DNA from: Rhodospirillaceae bacterium
GTDB taxonomy: Bacteria > Pseudomonadota > Alphaproteobacteria > UBA8366
Assembly (NCBI GenBank): GCA_002716125.1
Contig: PAZH01000018.1
Location: 5,827-69,826 of the forward strand
Reading direction: 5' to 3'
DNA length: 64,000 nt
The notes under the pieces are model-generated. The model made no database searches and was not told where the DNA came from. It saw only the letters and a program-made list of their open reading frames with translations. Positions 53,162 to 62,786 of this stretch are shown one piece after another. How positions within the stretch are numbered: position 1 is the first letter of the stretch; every line of letters begins with the position of its first letter. A program made the position numbers and the translations under genes.

Positions 53162-55996
53162 TTATTCCGCGGCGGCTTGGTATCCGCGCACGGCGTCAGC
53201 ACAGCGAGGGCAGATATCGCCGAACTCTTCGTCTTGCCCGACGTCGGGCAAAACCTTCCAGCACCGCTCGCACTTATGACCATCGGCCTTCGTTGGGACG
53301 ACGGCCAAATCGGGCAGGTCCGGCAGCGTGAAGGCATTGGCCGGCGGCGTGCCCGTTTCGATAACCGCGCCCGAGGTAATCGCGACTTCCGCCAGATCGA
53401 CGCCTTCGAGCGCCGCGGCATGCGCGGATGTCATATAAACGGTCGGTGCCGCTTGTAGACTCGATCCGATCCGCTTCTCGGCGCGCTCGATCTCCAAGGC
53501 TCCGAGCACGACACGACGGATTTCGCGGATTTTTTCCCACTTCGCACTGACGTCTTCGTTCCGCCATGTTCCCGGAATTTCAGGGAAGGTCCGAAGATGG
53601 ACGCTTTGATCGTCGCCCGGATTGCGCTGAAGCCAAGCCTCTTCAGCGGTGAAGCAAAGAATGGGGGCAAGCCAGGCGGTCAAGCAGTCGAACAACTGCG
53701 CGAGAACGGTCTGCGCGGATCTGCGGGCCAACGAGTCCGCTGGATCGCAATACAGCGTGTCTTTGCGAATATCGAAGTAGAAGGCCGATAGATCGACTGT
53801 ACAAAAATTATACAGTTCCAAGAACAGCCCATGGAAATCGTACTCTTCGCAACAGCGTCGAACATGTGCATCGAGCTGCCAGAGGCGGTGAAGAACCCAA
53901 CGCTCAAGTTCTGGCATTTGGTCTTCGGGTACCGCCTGAGACGGATCGAAGCCGTTTAGGTTGCCGATCAGGTAGCGCAGCGTATTGCGCAGCCGACGAT
54001 AAGCGTCGATCTGGTGCTTCAGCATCGTCGGTCCGATTTTAAGGTCCATGGAATAGTCGGACGCAACGACCCAGAGTCGAAGTATTTCGGCGCCGCTTTG
54101 TTCGGTGACCTCTTGTGGCGCGACGATATTGCCGAGTGATTTCGACATCTTGCGGCCGTCTTCCGCCATCACGAACCCATGTGTGAGAACGCCGTCGTAC
54201 GGCGCGCGACCTCGCGTGCCGCAGGCTTCCAAGAGCGATGAGTGGAACCATCCACGGGGATGGTCGGAGCCTTCCAGATATAGATCGGCCGGCCATCGTT
54301 GGTCTTCGCGTTCTTCCAAAACGAAGGTATGGGTGGAGCCTGAATCGAACCAAACATCCACCACATCGCGGACCTGCTCGAAATCGTCTGGATCGTATTC
54401 GTTGCCGAGAAATCGCGTTGCGGGACTGGCAAACCAGGCATCTGCACCTTCTTCGCGGAAGGCGTCGACAATTCGATCGACAACTTTCTGGTCGCGCAAT
54501 GGCTCACCGGTTTCTTTATGAACGAAAACCGTGATCGGAACACCCCAAGCCCGCTGGCGGGAGACACACCAATCGGGGCGGTTCTCGATCATCGAATAAA
54601 GACGGTTCTTCCCTTGCTGGGGGTAGAACGCCGTTTGATCGATCGCGTCGAGGGCCTTTTTCCGCAGCTCGTTGGTTTCCATGGAGATGAACCACTGCGC
54701 CGTATTCCGGAAAATAAGCGGCGCTTTCGAACGCCAGGAATGCGGATACTCGTGTCGCAGGCTGGACTTAGCGAGCAGGCCACCGACGTCTAGGAGTTCG
54801 CGGATGACCGCGCCATTTGCGTCACCGGATTTGCCGTCTTGATCATAGATGACTTTACCCGCGACAAGCGGCACATGCGCATAAAAAGAACCGTCCTCAC
54901 CCACGGTTTGCGGGATTTCGAGACCGTGTTCGATGGCGAAATTAAAGTCGTCCGTGCCATGACCCGGACCGATATGAACCAAGCCTGTGCCTTGTTCCAT
55001 CGTGACGAAGTCGCCGGGGAGAACCGGGACATCGAACTCGTAGCCTTTTCCCCGTAAGGGATGCGCGCAGATCGTGCCGTCCAGGCCACCGGCATCGCCG
55101 GTCCGGGTCCAGGCTTCAATCTGTGCGACGTCCTGAACCGCCTCGGAAAGCTCGTCGGCCAAGACCAAGCGCTCGCCGACACGGGCATTGCTGCCTTCCG
55201 CAACGGCGGTCACTTCGTAGATCCCGTAATTGGCCTCGGCGCTGAACGCGATGCCGCGATTGCCCGGAATGGTCCAAGGCGTCGTCGTCCAAATGACGAT
55301 GCTTGTACCCTCGAGGGCAGCATTGGACGTCGTTGCAACGGGGAAGCGGACGAAGAGCGTCGTCGACTTGTGCTCCATGTACTCCACTTCGGCCTCGGCG
55401 AGCGCGGTCTTCTCGACCACGGACCACAAAACCGGTTTCGAGCCGCGGAACAGGCCGCCGTTCATCAGGAATTTTCCGATCTCCGCCGCGATGCGCGCCT
55501 CGGCATCGTAGGCCATCGTCGTATAGGGGTTGTCCCAATCGCCCATGACGCCAAGGCGTTTGAATTCCTCGCGTTGGACGTCAATCCAATGATACGCGAA
55601 CTCACGGCATTCTTGGCGGAACTCCGCGATCGGAACCTCATCCTTGTCTTTGCCTTCGGCGCGGTACTGCTCTTCGATCTTCCACTCGATCGGCAGGCCG
55701 TGGCAATCCCAACCCGGCACGTAGTTCGCGTCTTTACCCATCATTTGCTGCGATCGGTTGATCACATCTTTCAGGATCTTGTTCAGGGCGTGACCGATAT
55801 GGAGATTGCCGTTCGCGTATGGCGGGCCATCATGCAGAATAAACGGCTCGCGTCCTTTGGACGCTTCACGCATGCGTCCCCACAGGTCCATATCCGCCCA
55901 GCGTTGCAGCAGTTCAGGCTCGCGTTTCGGCAGCCCGGCCTTCATGGGAAAGTCGGTCTGCGGCAGACGTACCGTTTTCTTATAATCTACGCTCAT
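53162..55996 (-). CDS. ileS: Isoleucyl-tRNA synthetase
   Basis: A 944-residue class I synthetase that charges tRNA-Ile. HIGH is at 66-69 (NGNLHIGHALNK) and KMSKS in EDGRKMSKSLGNI. The CP1 editing domain (TTTPWTIPGN, GTGLVHIGPGHGTDDF) lies between. The C-terminal zinc domain reads CERCWKVLPDVG and CPRC. ATG 55996 starts MSVDYKKTVRLPQTDFPMKAGLP, the usual opening; the 10-residue extension is unlikely. It is the head of the ileS-lspA-DUF3035-M16 run and follows ribF by 52 bases. Confidence 0.97.
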   Translation of the reverse strand: MSVDYKKTVRLPQTDFPMKAGLPKREPELLQRWADMDLWGRMREASKGREPFILHDGPPYANGNLHIGHALNKILKDVINRSQQMMGKDANYVPGWDCHGLPIEWKIEEQYRAEGKDKDEVPIAEFRQECREFAYHWIDVQREEFKRLGVMGDWDNPYTTMAYDAEARIAAEIGKFLMNGGLFRGSKPVLWSVVEKTALAEAEVEYMEHKSTTLFVRFPVATTSNAALEGTSIVIWTTTPWTIPGNRGIAFSAEANYGIYEVTAVAEGSNARVGERLVLADELSEAVQDVAQIEAWTRTGDAGGLDGTICAHPLRGKGYEFDVPVLPGDFVTMEQGTGLVHIGPGHGTDDFNFAIEHGLEIPQTVGEDGSFYAHVPLVAGKVIYDQDGKSGDANGAVIRELLDVGGLLAKSSLRHEYPHSWRSKAPLIFRNTAQWFISMETNELRKKALDAIDQTAFYPQQGKNRLYSMIENRPDWCVSRQRAWGVPITVFVHKETGEPLRDQKVVDRIVDAFREEGADAWFASPATRFLGNEYDPDDFEQVRDVVDVWFDSGSTHTFVLEEREDQRWPADLYLEGSDHPRGWFHSSLLEACGTRGRAPYDGVLTHGFVMAEDGRKMSKSLGNIVAPQEVTEQSGAEILRLWVVASDYSMDLKIGPTMLKHQIDAYRRLRNTLRYLIGNLNGFDPSQAVPEDQMPELERWVLHRLWQLDAHVRRCCEEYDFHGLFLELYNFCTVDLSAFYFDIRKDTLYCDPADSLARRSAQTVLAQLFDCLTAWLAPILCFTAEEAWLQRNPGDDQSVHLRTFPEIPGTWRNEDVSAKWEKIREIRRVVLGALEIERAEKRIGSSLQAAPTVYMTSAHAAALEGVDLAEVAITSGAVIETGTPPANAFTLPDLPDLAVVPTKADGHKCERCWKVLPDVGQDEEFGDICPRCADAVRGYQAAAE

Positions 55997-56048
55997 CGTT
56001 TCGCTTCCGTTGCGCGGTGCGAACAATTAACCGCCATGCCGCGGGAGA

Positions 56049-57005
56049 TCAAGCCGCGCCGGCGGCTCGAGTTTTTAGAATTCGCCGAGCGACCTCGCAG
56101 TCGTTCTCGATCTGCACCGTCATTTTTTCTATGGAATCGTAGTGAACTTCGGGTCGAATGTATTCGATAAACGCGACGCGAATGCGTTGTCCGTAGAGAT
56201 CGCCGCTAAAGTCGAAGATATGCGGCTCCAATAACGGGCGTGTGCCGCCGACGGTGGGCCGCGTGCCGAAATTGGCGGCCGCGTCGTGCCATTCGATTTC
56301 GCCGCCGGCATCGATCCCGACGCGTACCGCGTATATCCCGAAGGCCGGATGAATGTAGTCACCCAAGAGGAGATTGGCGGTGGGAAAGCCGATCGTGCGG
56401 CCGATCTGGTCGCCCTGTACGACCCGTCCCTCAATCTCGAACGGGCGCCCCAACAGCGCTGCGGCGTGACCCGGCTTACCGCCCGTCAGGTGATTGCGGA
56501 TAGCTGTCGACGAATAGATAACGGCGTCCGCGGTTGCAACCGGCTGGACCGTCGTGAATTCGAAATTTTTCGTCGGCGCTTTTGCCGAGAGGAATTCCGT
56601 ATCGCCGCCGCGGTCGCGACCAAAGGTAAAATCGTATCCAACCACGACGTTTTTCGCGCCGAGGCCGGCGACCAAGACGTCATCGACAAATTCATCGGCG
56701 GTGATTTGCGAGAAACGTCTGTTGAACGCCACAACAAGCATGGCGTCGACGCCCAGTGCGTCGATCTGTGTCACCTTGGCGCGAAACGGCGTAAGCCGGA
56801 ACGGCGTTGTGTCCGGTTTGAAGTAATGACGAGGATGAGGCTCGAACGTCATGGCTATCAGCGGCGTATCGCTTTTACGGGCAATTTCCGCCGCACGACC
56901 AATCACCGCTTGATGGCCGCGATGGACGCCATCGAAGTTTCCGATGACAACGGTGCAGCCTCTAAGGTCCGCTGGAATATTGCTGTAGTGCCTAAGAACG
57001 CGCAT
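56049..57005 (-). CDS. ribF: Bifunctional riboflavin kinase/FAD synthetase
   Basis: A 318-residue enzyme making FMN and FAD. The N-terminal adenylyltransferase has VVIGNFDGVHRGHQAVIGRA (residues 19-38) and the YSSTAIRNHLTGG motif. The C-terminal flavokinase has GRTIGFPTANL and a late IEYIRPEVHYDSIE segment. ATG 57005 is my start; a TTG 24 bases upstream is also in frame and the ribosome site is weak for both. It is upstream of ileS as in many bacteria and follows the MaoC gene on the same strand. Confidence 0.95.
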   Translation of the reverse strand: MRVLRHYSNIPADLRGCTVVIGNFDGVHRGHQAVIGRAAEIARKSDTPLIAMTFEPHPRHYFKPDTTPFRLTPFRAKVTQIDALGVDAMLVVAFNRRFSQITADEFVDDVLVAGLGAKNVVVGYDFTFGRDRGGDTEFLSAKAPTKNFEFTTVQPVATADAVIYSSTAIRNHLTGGKPGHAAALLGRPFEIEGRVVQGDQIGRTIGFPTANLLLGDYIHPAFGIYAVRVGIDAGGEIEWHDAAANFGTRPTVGGTRPLLEPHIFDFSGDLYGQRIRVAFIEYIRPEVHYDSIEKMTVQIENDCEVARRILKTRAAGAA

Positions 57006-57077
57006 CTGAGTTTTGTAACCGTCCGCCAAGGTCGTGCCAAACCATAGTTGGTGAATACCGATTTGTGGAGGCTTCGC

Positions 57078-57539
57078 TTACGCCGCCTTCGATTTATCGC
57101 GCTTCGGGACGAACAGGGTCGCGTCGCTCTCGACAACCGAGACATCGCCGACGCGGCATACGGTGTGGGCATAGACGCGCTTTCGCTCGGCATCGATCTC
57201 GGTGATTGTGATTTGGGCATGGACGGTGTCGCCGGGCCGGACAGGTGCGAGGAAGCGCAAGTCCTGCCGGAGGTAGATACAACCCGGCCCCGGCAACTTC
57301 GTGCCCAGGACGGTTGAAATGAAATTGGCGGTGAGCATGCCGTGGGCGATCCGCCCTTCGAACATCGTATCGCTGGCGAATTCCTGGTTAAGATGAACCG
57401 GGTTCACGTCGCCCGAAATACCGGCAAAGAGAACGATGTCGGTCTCGGTAATGGTTTTCGCGTAGGACGCGCTCATCCCCACGCTCAGGTCTTCGAAATA
57501 GTAGCCGTGAATGTCGTCCGATTCAGGGTTCGCCAGCAT
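57078..57539 (-). CDS. MaoC-like (R)-specific enoyl-CoA hydratase
   Basis: A 153-residue single hot-dog domain hydratase. The catalytic motif is ISGDVNPVHLNQEFA (Asp and His) with FEGRIAHGMLTANFIS. The size and sequence resemble PhaJ, which hydrates enoyl-CoA to (R)-3-hydroxyacyl-CoA and feeds polyhydroxyalkanoate synthesis, but MaoC proteins are diverse. ATG 57539 has a weak ribosome site. A TGC-N3-GCA palindrome like a PhaR site lies 31 bases upstream and a near match lies 109 bases upstream, which favours the PhaJ reading. It precedes ribF on the same strand. Confidence 0.86.
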   Translation of the reverse strand: MLANPESDDIHGYYFEDLSVGMSASYAKTITETDIVLFAGISGDVNPVHLNQEFASDTMFEGRIAHGMLTANFISTVLGTKLPGPGCIYLRQDLRFLAPVRPGDTVHAQITITEIDAERKRVYAHTVCRVGDVSVVESDATLFVPKRDKSKAA

Positions 57540-57569
57540 GCAATCCTGCCCTTAGAAGCGAGGGTTTTA

Positions 57570-57584
57570 TTTTGCGCTGCAAAA
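57570..57584. promoter_or_regulatory. TTTTGC-GCT-GCAAAA palindrome (PhaR-like) before the MaoC gene
   Basis: A perfect 15-base dyad with TGC-N3-GCA core lies 31 bases upstream of the MaoC start on the minus strand. A related site at 57648-57659 reads CGC-AGT-GCAAAA and shares the AGTGCA half with the small-RNA site at 19033. The position suits an operator for the MaoC gene. Confidence 0.45.
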
Positions 57585-57682
57585 TTGCGGAGAGCCACTA
57601 TCGAAATCTCTGCGCATTCGAACGCATGAGGCGGTCCATTATCATGCCGCAGTGCAAAATACAATTTCTACCGGCACGGCAG

Positions 57683-58504
57683 TTAACTTTGGGGCAGGTA
57701 TTGCGTTGGCGGCGCGCCGAGCGTTCGCCGGAACATAGCGATAAAGGCGCTGGGACTTTCGTAGCCCAGATCGATCGCGACGGAAGTCACGGGCCGCCCC
57801 TCGGCGAGCAGTTCCAAAGCTTTTTGCAGCCGCAACTGTTGACGCCATGTCCGGAAGGACATCCCGGTCTCGGATTGAAACAGTCGTGCCAAAGTCCGCG
57901 CGCTGGCGCCCGCGACTTGAGCCCAATCTTCCAAGCGACGGTTGTCGGCCGGGTTTGAGAGCAGATTCTCCGCCACTTTCCGAACGCGGTTCTCCCGTGG
58001 CATGGCCAGTGCCAACGGCGCGGTCGGTTGCAGACGAAGTTGGTCTAGAATGACTAGCATCATACGCTCTTGGGCACTCCCTTCGGCGTAGCCGTCGGTA
58101 AACTCGACAGCCGAAAGCACGAGTTCCCGCAACAACCGAGAAACTTTCAGGACACAGACTTCGGCGGGAAGGTCCGGGGCGGCGTCCGAACGGACGTACA
58201 GCGTTCGCATCGCCAGCGGTCCCCGGGTGTTGATGCGGTGGACGATGCCCGCCGGCATCCAGATGGCGTATTGCGGCGGAACGAAGAAGGCACCGGTGTC
58301 GGTCGTCACCACCATGACACCGCTGCTAGCGTAAATGAGCTGCGCTTTGGCGTGGGAATGCGGAAGAATGGTGTCCCCGTCGGCGAGGTCGCGTGCATGT
58401 GCGATCACCGGTTGAGGCATGAGATCGATATGGGAAACCGCCGAGGTGTACGCTTCGCCTGTTTCGGCCTCTATCGACCCGATTTTCCCGTTGTTGGATG
58501 ACAT
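57683..58504 (-). CDS. AraC-family transcriptional regulator with cupin sensor
   Basis: A 273-residue regulator. The N-terminal cupin (about 40-120: DTILPHSHAKAQLIYASSGVM, VPPQYAIWMPAGIVHRI) is followed by two AraC helix-turn-helix motifs. These are DWAQVAGASARTLARLFQSETGMSFRTWRQQLRLQ and VTSVAIDLGYESPSAFIAMFRRTLGAPP. It resembles the one-component AraC repressors that control adjacent exporter genes. No exporter is adjacent here; neighbours are the MaoC gene and the divergent EAL gene. ATG 58504 fits the family N terminus. The ligand is unknown. Confidence 0.92.
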   Translation of the reverse strand: MSSNNGKIGSIEAETGEAYTSAVSHIDLMPQPVIAHARDLADGDTILPHSHAKAQLIYASSGVMVVTTDTGAFFVPPQYAIWMPAGIVHRINTRGPLAMRTLYVRSDAAPDLPAEVCVLKVSRLLRELVLSAVEFTDGYAEGSAQERMMLVILDQLRLQPTAPLALAMPRENRVRKVAENLLSNPADNRRLEDWAQVAGASARTLARLFQSETGMSFRTWRQQLRLQKALELLAEGRPVTSVAIDLGYESPSAFIAMFRRTLGAPPTQYLPQS

Positions 58505-58647
58505 ATTCGAGATATGTGCGGTATCTGGTTGTGTTTAGTGCATAAAAATCGTGTGTCCCAACGGTTTGTTAACACATTTTTCCCTAGGCTGCTCGGTGAA
58601 AACTGATATCTTTTAATTATAGCTCCATTTGAGAGTTAGCGGGCGCA

Positions 58648-60382
58648 ATGACAAACGTAGCGGCCAATCCAAGGTCGATAGAAAGTCGGAAAGAACCGAA
58701 GCAGATGCCATCGTCTGATACTTCGAAGCTGCAGACCGAACGCGGCCATTATGTCGCGTTTGCGTTTTGTTGGGCGGACGCTTTAGGTGGAATTAGGGGC
58801 CGATCACTCGATTGCGTTCGCCGCGGGGGCATTAGGACCGCTCGTCGGGCGCGATCCGGAAGAGTTGATCGGTGAAGATTTTGACGAGTTGGTCGCGACA
58901 CAAGATCGTGCGCGCATGAACCAGCTTCTGAAAATTGCACAATCGAAAGGCCGTGTCGAAGATACGAGCGTCCGCTTGCAGGGCCCACGCGGGACAACGC
59001 CTCCGATGGCGATGGCGGCGCATAGTCTAGACAGCCGTGCCGGCCGCTTTTCCATTGCCTTCCGTCTTCGCCCCACCGAAGACGAACAGGATGAGAAGCT
59101 GGGTCTTCAGCGAGATGAGGCGAGCGGTCTTCTGGATTCCGAATCTTTCGGAAAGGTGGCCGAACAAAAACTGGAAAGCTTCAAGCAGGCCGGAACCGAT
59201 GTGAAAATGACGGTCATGTCGATGCCGCAATTGAAGGAGCTTCAAGAGCGGCTCGGCGGCGATCAAAATGAATCGTTGATGCACTCCGTCGGTGCCTTCC
59301 TCAAGGCGAACTCGGCGGACGGCGACACCGCGGCCCGTGTCGATGATCAAAGCTTCAGCCTCATTCACGAAGCCGCAGCGGACATCGAGGCGCTGGAGCA
59401 AGAAATCGCTGAGCTGACGAAAGAAGCGGATCCGGACGGCAAGGGTGTCGAAGTGGAAACCGCAACGGTCGATGCCTCCGACGACAGTATCGGCGAAGAC
59501 GAGATGGCCAAAGGGCTGATGTATACCCTCAACCATTTCAAGGAAGCGACCGGGCAAGGTTTGAGCCTCAAGAGCTTGAAAGAGAATTTCGGCAACCTCG
59601 CGAAGGAAGGTGCTGAGCGGGTTCAGAATTTTCGGAAAATCGTGGCTGCTGGTGCGTTCGATCCGGCATTCCACCCGATCGTCAATGTGAAGAGCAGCAA
59701 AATTCATCACTACGAAGCGCTCGTCCGATTCCGCGGCAAGGCGAAGGATGCGTCGCCATTCCGTGAAATTACGTTTGCCGAAGAATCCGATCTCATTCAT
59801 GAGTTCGATATCATGATGGCGAAGAAGGTGATCGCCTGGCTCTCGAAGAAACCGCGCAACAGCGACGCCTGCAATGTCGCGGTGAACGTTTCGGGTAATT
59901 CGATCGACAACGGCATGTATCTCGATCAGCTTGATAAATTGCTGAAAGAGAACGACTGGACGAAGGGCAAGATCAGTTTCGAGATTACTGAATCTGCGCG
60001 GATGTCGGATTTGGATTCCGCGAATAATTTCATTCAGCGTCTGCGGGGCGCCGGCTACGAGGTTTGCCTTGATGATTTCGGGGCCGGGTCCGCCAGCTTC
60101 CAGTATCTCAGCACGTTGGATGTCGACATCGTGAAGTTGGACGGGAGTGCGGTAAAGAATGCCGAGAAAAGCAAGAAGGGCCGCGCTTTCCTCTCGGCGC
60201 TCACGGAACTTTGCCGCCGGCTCGGTGTCGAGACGGTAGGGGAGATGATCGACTCGCCGCAGACCTTGGCGTTCGTCCGCGATTGTAACGTCGACTACGT
60301 ACAAGGGTTCCTCTTCGGTAAGCCGTCTCACAACTTAAAGGACTTCGATCCGCTACCGCATCGCGAACTAATGAGCTGGTAG
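58648..60382 (+). pseudogene. PAS-degenerate GGDEF-EAL protein, frameshifted near its start
   Basis: An EAL-domain protein of about 577 residues split by one extra G at 58786-58787. Frame one gives MTNVAANPRSIES to HYVAFAFCWADAL. Deleting one G of TTAGGTGG continues as VELGADHSIAFAAG, which is the second frame. A PAS-like segment (about 45-135) and a GGDEF-like domain with no GGDEF motif come first. The C-terminal EAL domain keeps YEALVRF, VAVNVSG, FEITES, CLDDFGAGSASF and VKLDGS, so cyclic-di-GMP hydrolysis is plausible. GAGAGTTAGCGGG precedes ATG 58648. If the G is a sequencing error the gene is intact. Confidence 0.82.
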
Positions 60383-60393
60383 CGTTCGCCGGC

Positions 60394-61200
60394 CTACGCT
60401 CTGGCGGCCGCCAACCGGTCGAGGCGGAGGCGGTGCCGGTTGTCCGTCAAACGCAAGACACCGCCGAAGACGGCGACGACACTGCCGAACCCCGTGCCGC
60501 CGACGATCAAGAACATAATCAGGATCTGATATTTTACGGCTTCCATCGGATCGATGCCCGATATGATCTGGCCTGTCATCATGCCCGGCAGATACACAAT
60601 CCCGGAGGCCGACATGGCGTTGATACTGGGCATGAGCGCGTTGGTCATCGCGGCCCGGGAAATTGGACGCATCGCTTCCCATCTGTTGGCGCCGAGCGCG
60701 AGGCGCGCTTCGATGCCGCGTCGGTTCTGCCAGGCGCCGGTCGACAGGCTGTGTAGGCCGAGACTGACACCGGTCATTGTATTGCCGAGAATCATGCCAA
60801 GCATAGGAATGGCGTATCTCGGGTCGAACCAAGGATCGGGCCGAACCTGCGTCGTCAGTGCAAAGACGGTGACCAGAATCGAAGCGGTCATCATCGCCGT
60901 GGTGCCAAGTCCGTATCCCCAGATGCCGGAGAATCGGCGTTCTTGGCGCGCCAATGCTTCCCAGCCCGCAAACAAGATCATGATGAGCGCCGCCACACCG
61001 GTCCAGAGTGGAGATGTCAGGGCGAAGAGGCCTTTGAGAACCAGCCCGATCAATAGAAGTTGCGCGACCATCCGGAGGGCGGCGATCAGCAACTTGCCTT
61101 CAAGGCGAAGACGCAGCCATATCGACAGAGCGGCATCGATCAACAACAAACCGGCGGCAATCGCCAGATCCGCGACGTCGAGGGCGATGAGCTTGTTCAT
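60394..61200 (-). CDS. fetB: FetB-like (UPF0014) ABC exporter permease
   Basis: A 268-residue membrane protein with about seven helices, of the UPF0014/FetB family, which in E. coli with FetA exports iron and protects against oxidative stress. MLGMILGNTMTGVSLGLHSL and RRGIEARLALGANRWEAM are family motifs, followed by SASGIVYLPGMMTGQIISGIDP. Its ATG overlaps the stop of the ATPase gene by 4 bases. It is convergent with the EAL gene, 11 bases apart. Metal specificity is inferred from the family. Confidence 0.9.
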   Translation of the reverse strand: MNKLIALDVADLAIAAGLLLIDAALSIWLRLRLEGKLLIAALRMVAQLLLIGLVLKGLFALTSPLWTGVAALIMILFAGWEALARQERRFSGIWGYGLGTTAMMTASILVTVFALTTQVRPDPWFDPRYAIPMLGMILGNTMTGVSLGLHSLSTGAWQNRRGIEARLALGANRWEAMRPISRAAMTNALMPSINAMSASGIVYLPGMMTGQIISGIDPMEAVKYQILIMFLIVGGTGFGSVVAVFGGVLRLTDNRHRLRLDRLAAARA

Positions 61201-61793
61201 AGCGCGCCAATTTCGGATTTGCCCGCGTCCAGGCGGAGGATCCGACGCGCAAAACGCTTCGCCTGCGCGACGTCATGCGTGACCATGAGCGCCATTGTGC
61301 CGCCGGCTAAGCAGCTTGCGATAAGCGCTTCGACGCGGCCACCCGTTTCTTGGTCGAGCCCCGAAGTCGGTTCGTCGAGCAAGAGGCAACGGGGTTGAAG
61401 CGTCAGTGCTCGTGCCAAGCCTAAGCGTTGGCGTTCGCCCGTCGAGAGGCGTTCTACCGGCCAAGAAAATACATCGTCTGGGAACTGCATCTCTCGTGTC
61501 AGTTCCGCGGCAGCAGGTTTGTTCGCGAAGTGACTGCCGACATCGTCGGCCCACCATCCGGGTTCGGCTGGGACATAAGAGACTTGGCGCCGCCATTGCG
61601 GCGCGGGTATGGACGATCGTTCGACGTCATCCAAAATCACTTCGCCGTCGTTTGTGTCGAGGTCCGCAATCGCGCGAAGGAATAATGACTTGCCGCTGCC
61701 GGATGGCCCCATTACGGCCAAGCATTCGCCATTTTCAAGTGTGAGGTCGATGGGCTCCAGGCCCTGCCGGTTCAGGTTTTGGATTGTCAGCAT
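61197..61793 (-). CDS. fetA: FetA-like ABC exporter ATP-binding protein
   Basis: A 198-residue ABC ATPase. Walker A is MGPSGSGKSLFLR, the signature LSTGERQRLGLAR and Walker B RCLLLDEPTSGLD, with the switch His in LMVTHDVAQ. The small size and FetB-type partner directly downstream identify it as the energising subunit of the exporter. ATG 61793 opens MLTIQNLNRQGLEPIDLTLENG. The gene lies 77 bases downstream of the LysR regulator gene on the same strand. Confidence 0.9.
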   Translation of the reverse strand: MLTIQNLNRQGLEPIDLTLENGECLAVMGPSGSGKSLFLRAIADLDTNDGEVILDDVERSSIPAPQWRRQVSYVPAEPGWWADDVGSHFANKPAAAELTREMQFPDDVFSWPVERLSTGERQRLGLARALTLQPRCLLLDEPTSGLDQETGGRVEALIASCLAGGTMALMVTHDVAQAKRFARRILRLDAGKSEIGAL

Positions 61794-61870
61794 GCCGTCG
61801 CTCTACCCGCGAACGCCCTATTCATATCGCGGAGTATAGCGCGATACCGTCCAACGATGTTACCGGCTGT

Positions 61871-62740
61871 TCAGTCCAGCTGAAAATCGGACGCGATCGC
61901 GAAGAAGTCGCGTATTCCGGGTCGGCTCCGACGTTGCGCCAAACAAGTAAGATTGAGTTCGATATACATTTCTGCGTCCGAGACGCTTAACCAACGCAAT
62001 TGGCGATGTGATCCGAATTCGGTCTCGGCCCCAACACTAATGCCGAGTCCAAGCACAACGGCTTCTCGGATGGCTTCGCGATTGTTGATTTCCATTTCGG
62101 TGCGAAAGTCGATGCCGGCGCGGCGCGCCGCCGTTTCGAAGGCTTGGCGGGTCGTGGACTCCGCTTCCCGCAGAATCATCGGCTGTCCGTTCAACTCGGC
62201 CATGGTGACGCATTCGCGATCTGCCCAAGCGTGATCTGACGCCACGACGACATCGACCCGCAAACGCCGATGGAACGCGGTTTCAAACCGCGGGTCCGTT
62301 GGCGGGCGGCCAATGGCGGCCACGTCGATTTCGAAGTCGATCAGCTGGCGTAGAATTTCCTCGCGCCGTTCGATGGTGAGGGAAAAGTCGACATTGGGAA
62401 GGCGGTCCTTGAGCCGTTTGACCATCGGCATGATCGCATTCGGGTTCGCGGCACCGATCCGCAACTTCTGTACGCCGATCTGCCCCCCATTTCGGAGGAG
62501 GTCGATCGCCTCCTGTTGGTATCCAAACAACGTTCGGGTAATCCCAAAAAGCGTCTCGCCCGCTTCCGTAAGTTTTGTCGCCTTCCCGATACGCAAGAAC
62601 AGCTCGACATCAAACGCTTCTTCAAGAGACCGCACTTGTGCGGTCACAGTCGGCTGCCCAACGCCCAGGTATTGGGCGCCTTTCGTAAAGCCGCCTTCAT
62701 GGGCCACTGCGTGGAAGGATCGAAGCCAAGTATGATGCAT
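61871..62740 (-). CDS. LysR-family transcriptional regulator
   Basis: A 289-residue LysR regulator. The N-terminal wHTH reads LRSFHAVAHEGGFTKGAQYLGVGQPTVTAQVRSLEEAFDVELFLRIGKATKLTEAG, followed by a type 2 periplasmic-binding-like effector domain. It is divergent from the MFS transporter gene across 71 AT-rich bases, so it probably controls that gene and itself. The sequence resembles the LysR group linked to aminoethylphosphonate use, but I would not assign it. ATG 62740 lies next to the putative control dyad. Confidence 0.92.
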   Translation of the reverse strand: MHHTWLRSFHAVAHEGGFTKGAQYLGVGQPTVTAQVRSLEEAFDVELFLRIGKATKLTEAGETLFGITRTLFGYQQEAIDLLRNGGQIGVQKLRIGAANPNAIMPMVKRLKDRLPNVDFSLTIERREEILRQLIDFEIDVAAIGRPPTDPRFETAFHRRLRVDVVVASDHAWADRECVTMAELNGQPMILREAESTTRQAFETAARRAGIDFRTEMEINNREAIREAVVLGLGISVGAETEFGSHRQLRWLSVSDAEMYIELNLTCLAQRRSRPGIRDFFAIASDFQLD

Positions 62741-62751
62741 TGATTAAATAT

Positions 62752-62786
62752 ATAGATATATGGAAACAATCGATTTGATCTATAAT
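62752..62786 (+). promoter_or_regulatory. LysR/MFS divergent control region with dyad and -10 box
   Basis: ATAGAT (62752-62757) and ATCTAT (62778-62783) form an inverted repeat. A perfect TATAAT (62781-62786) overlaps its right arm, with no good -35 at 17 bases. That pattern suits an activator-dependent promoter for the MFS gene with the start near 62793. The LysR protein encoded opposite is the obvious candidate activator. Confidence 0.4.

Noticed and set aside
55061-56170. 369-codon plus-strand frame opposite ileS and ribF
   Set aside because: It is a mirror of ileS codon usage, with no ribosome site or family motif.
59027-60331. 434-codon minus-strand frame opposite the EAL gene
   Set aside because: The sense strand carries conserved EAL motifs; the antisense frame is open because of the sense codon bias.
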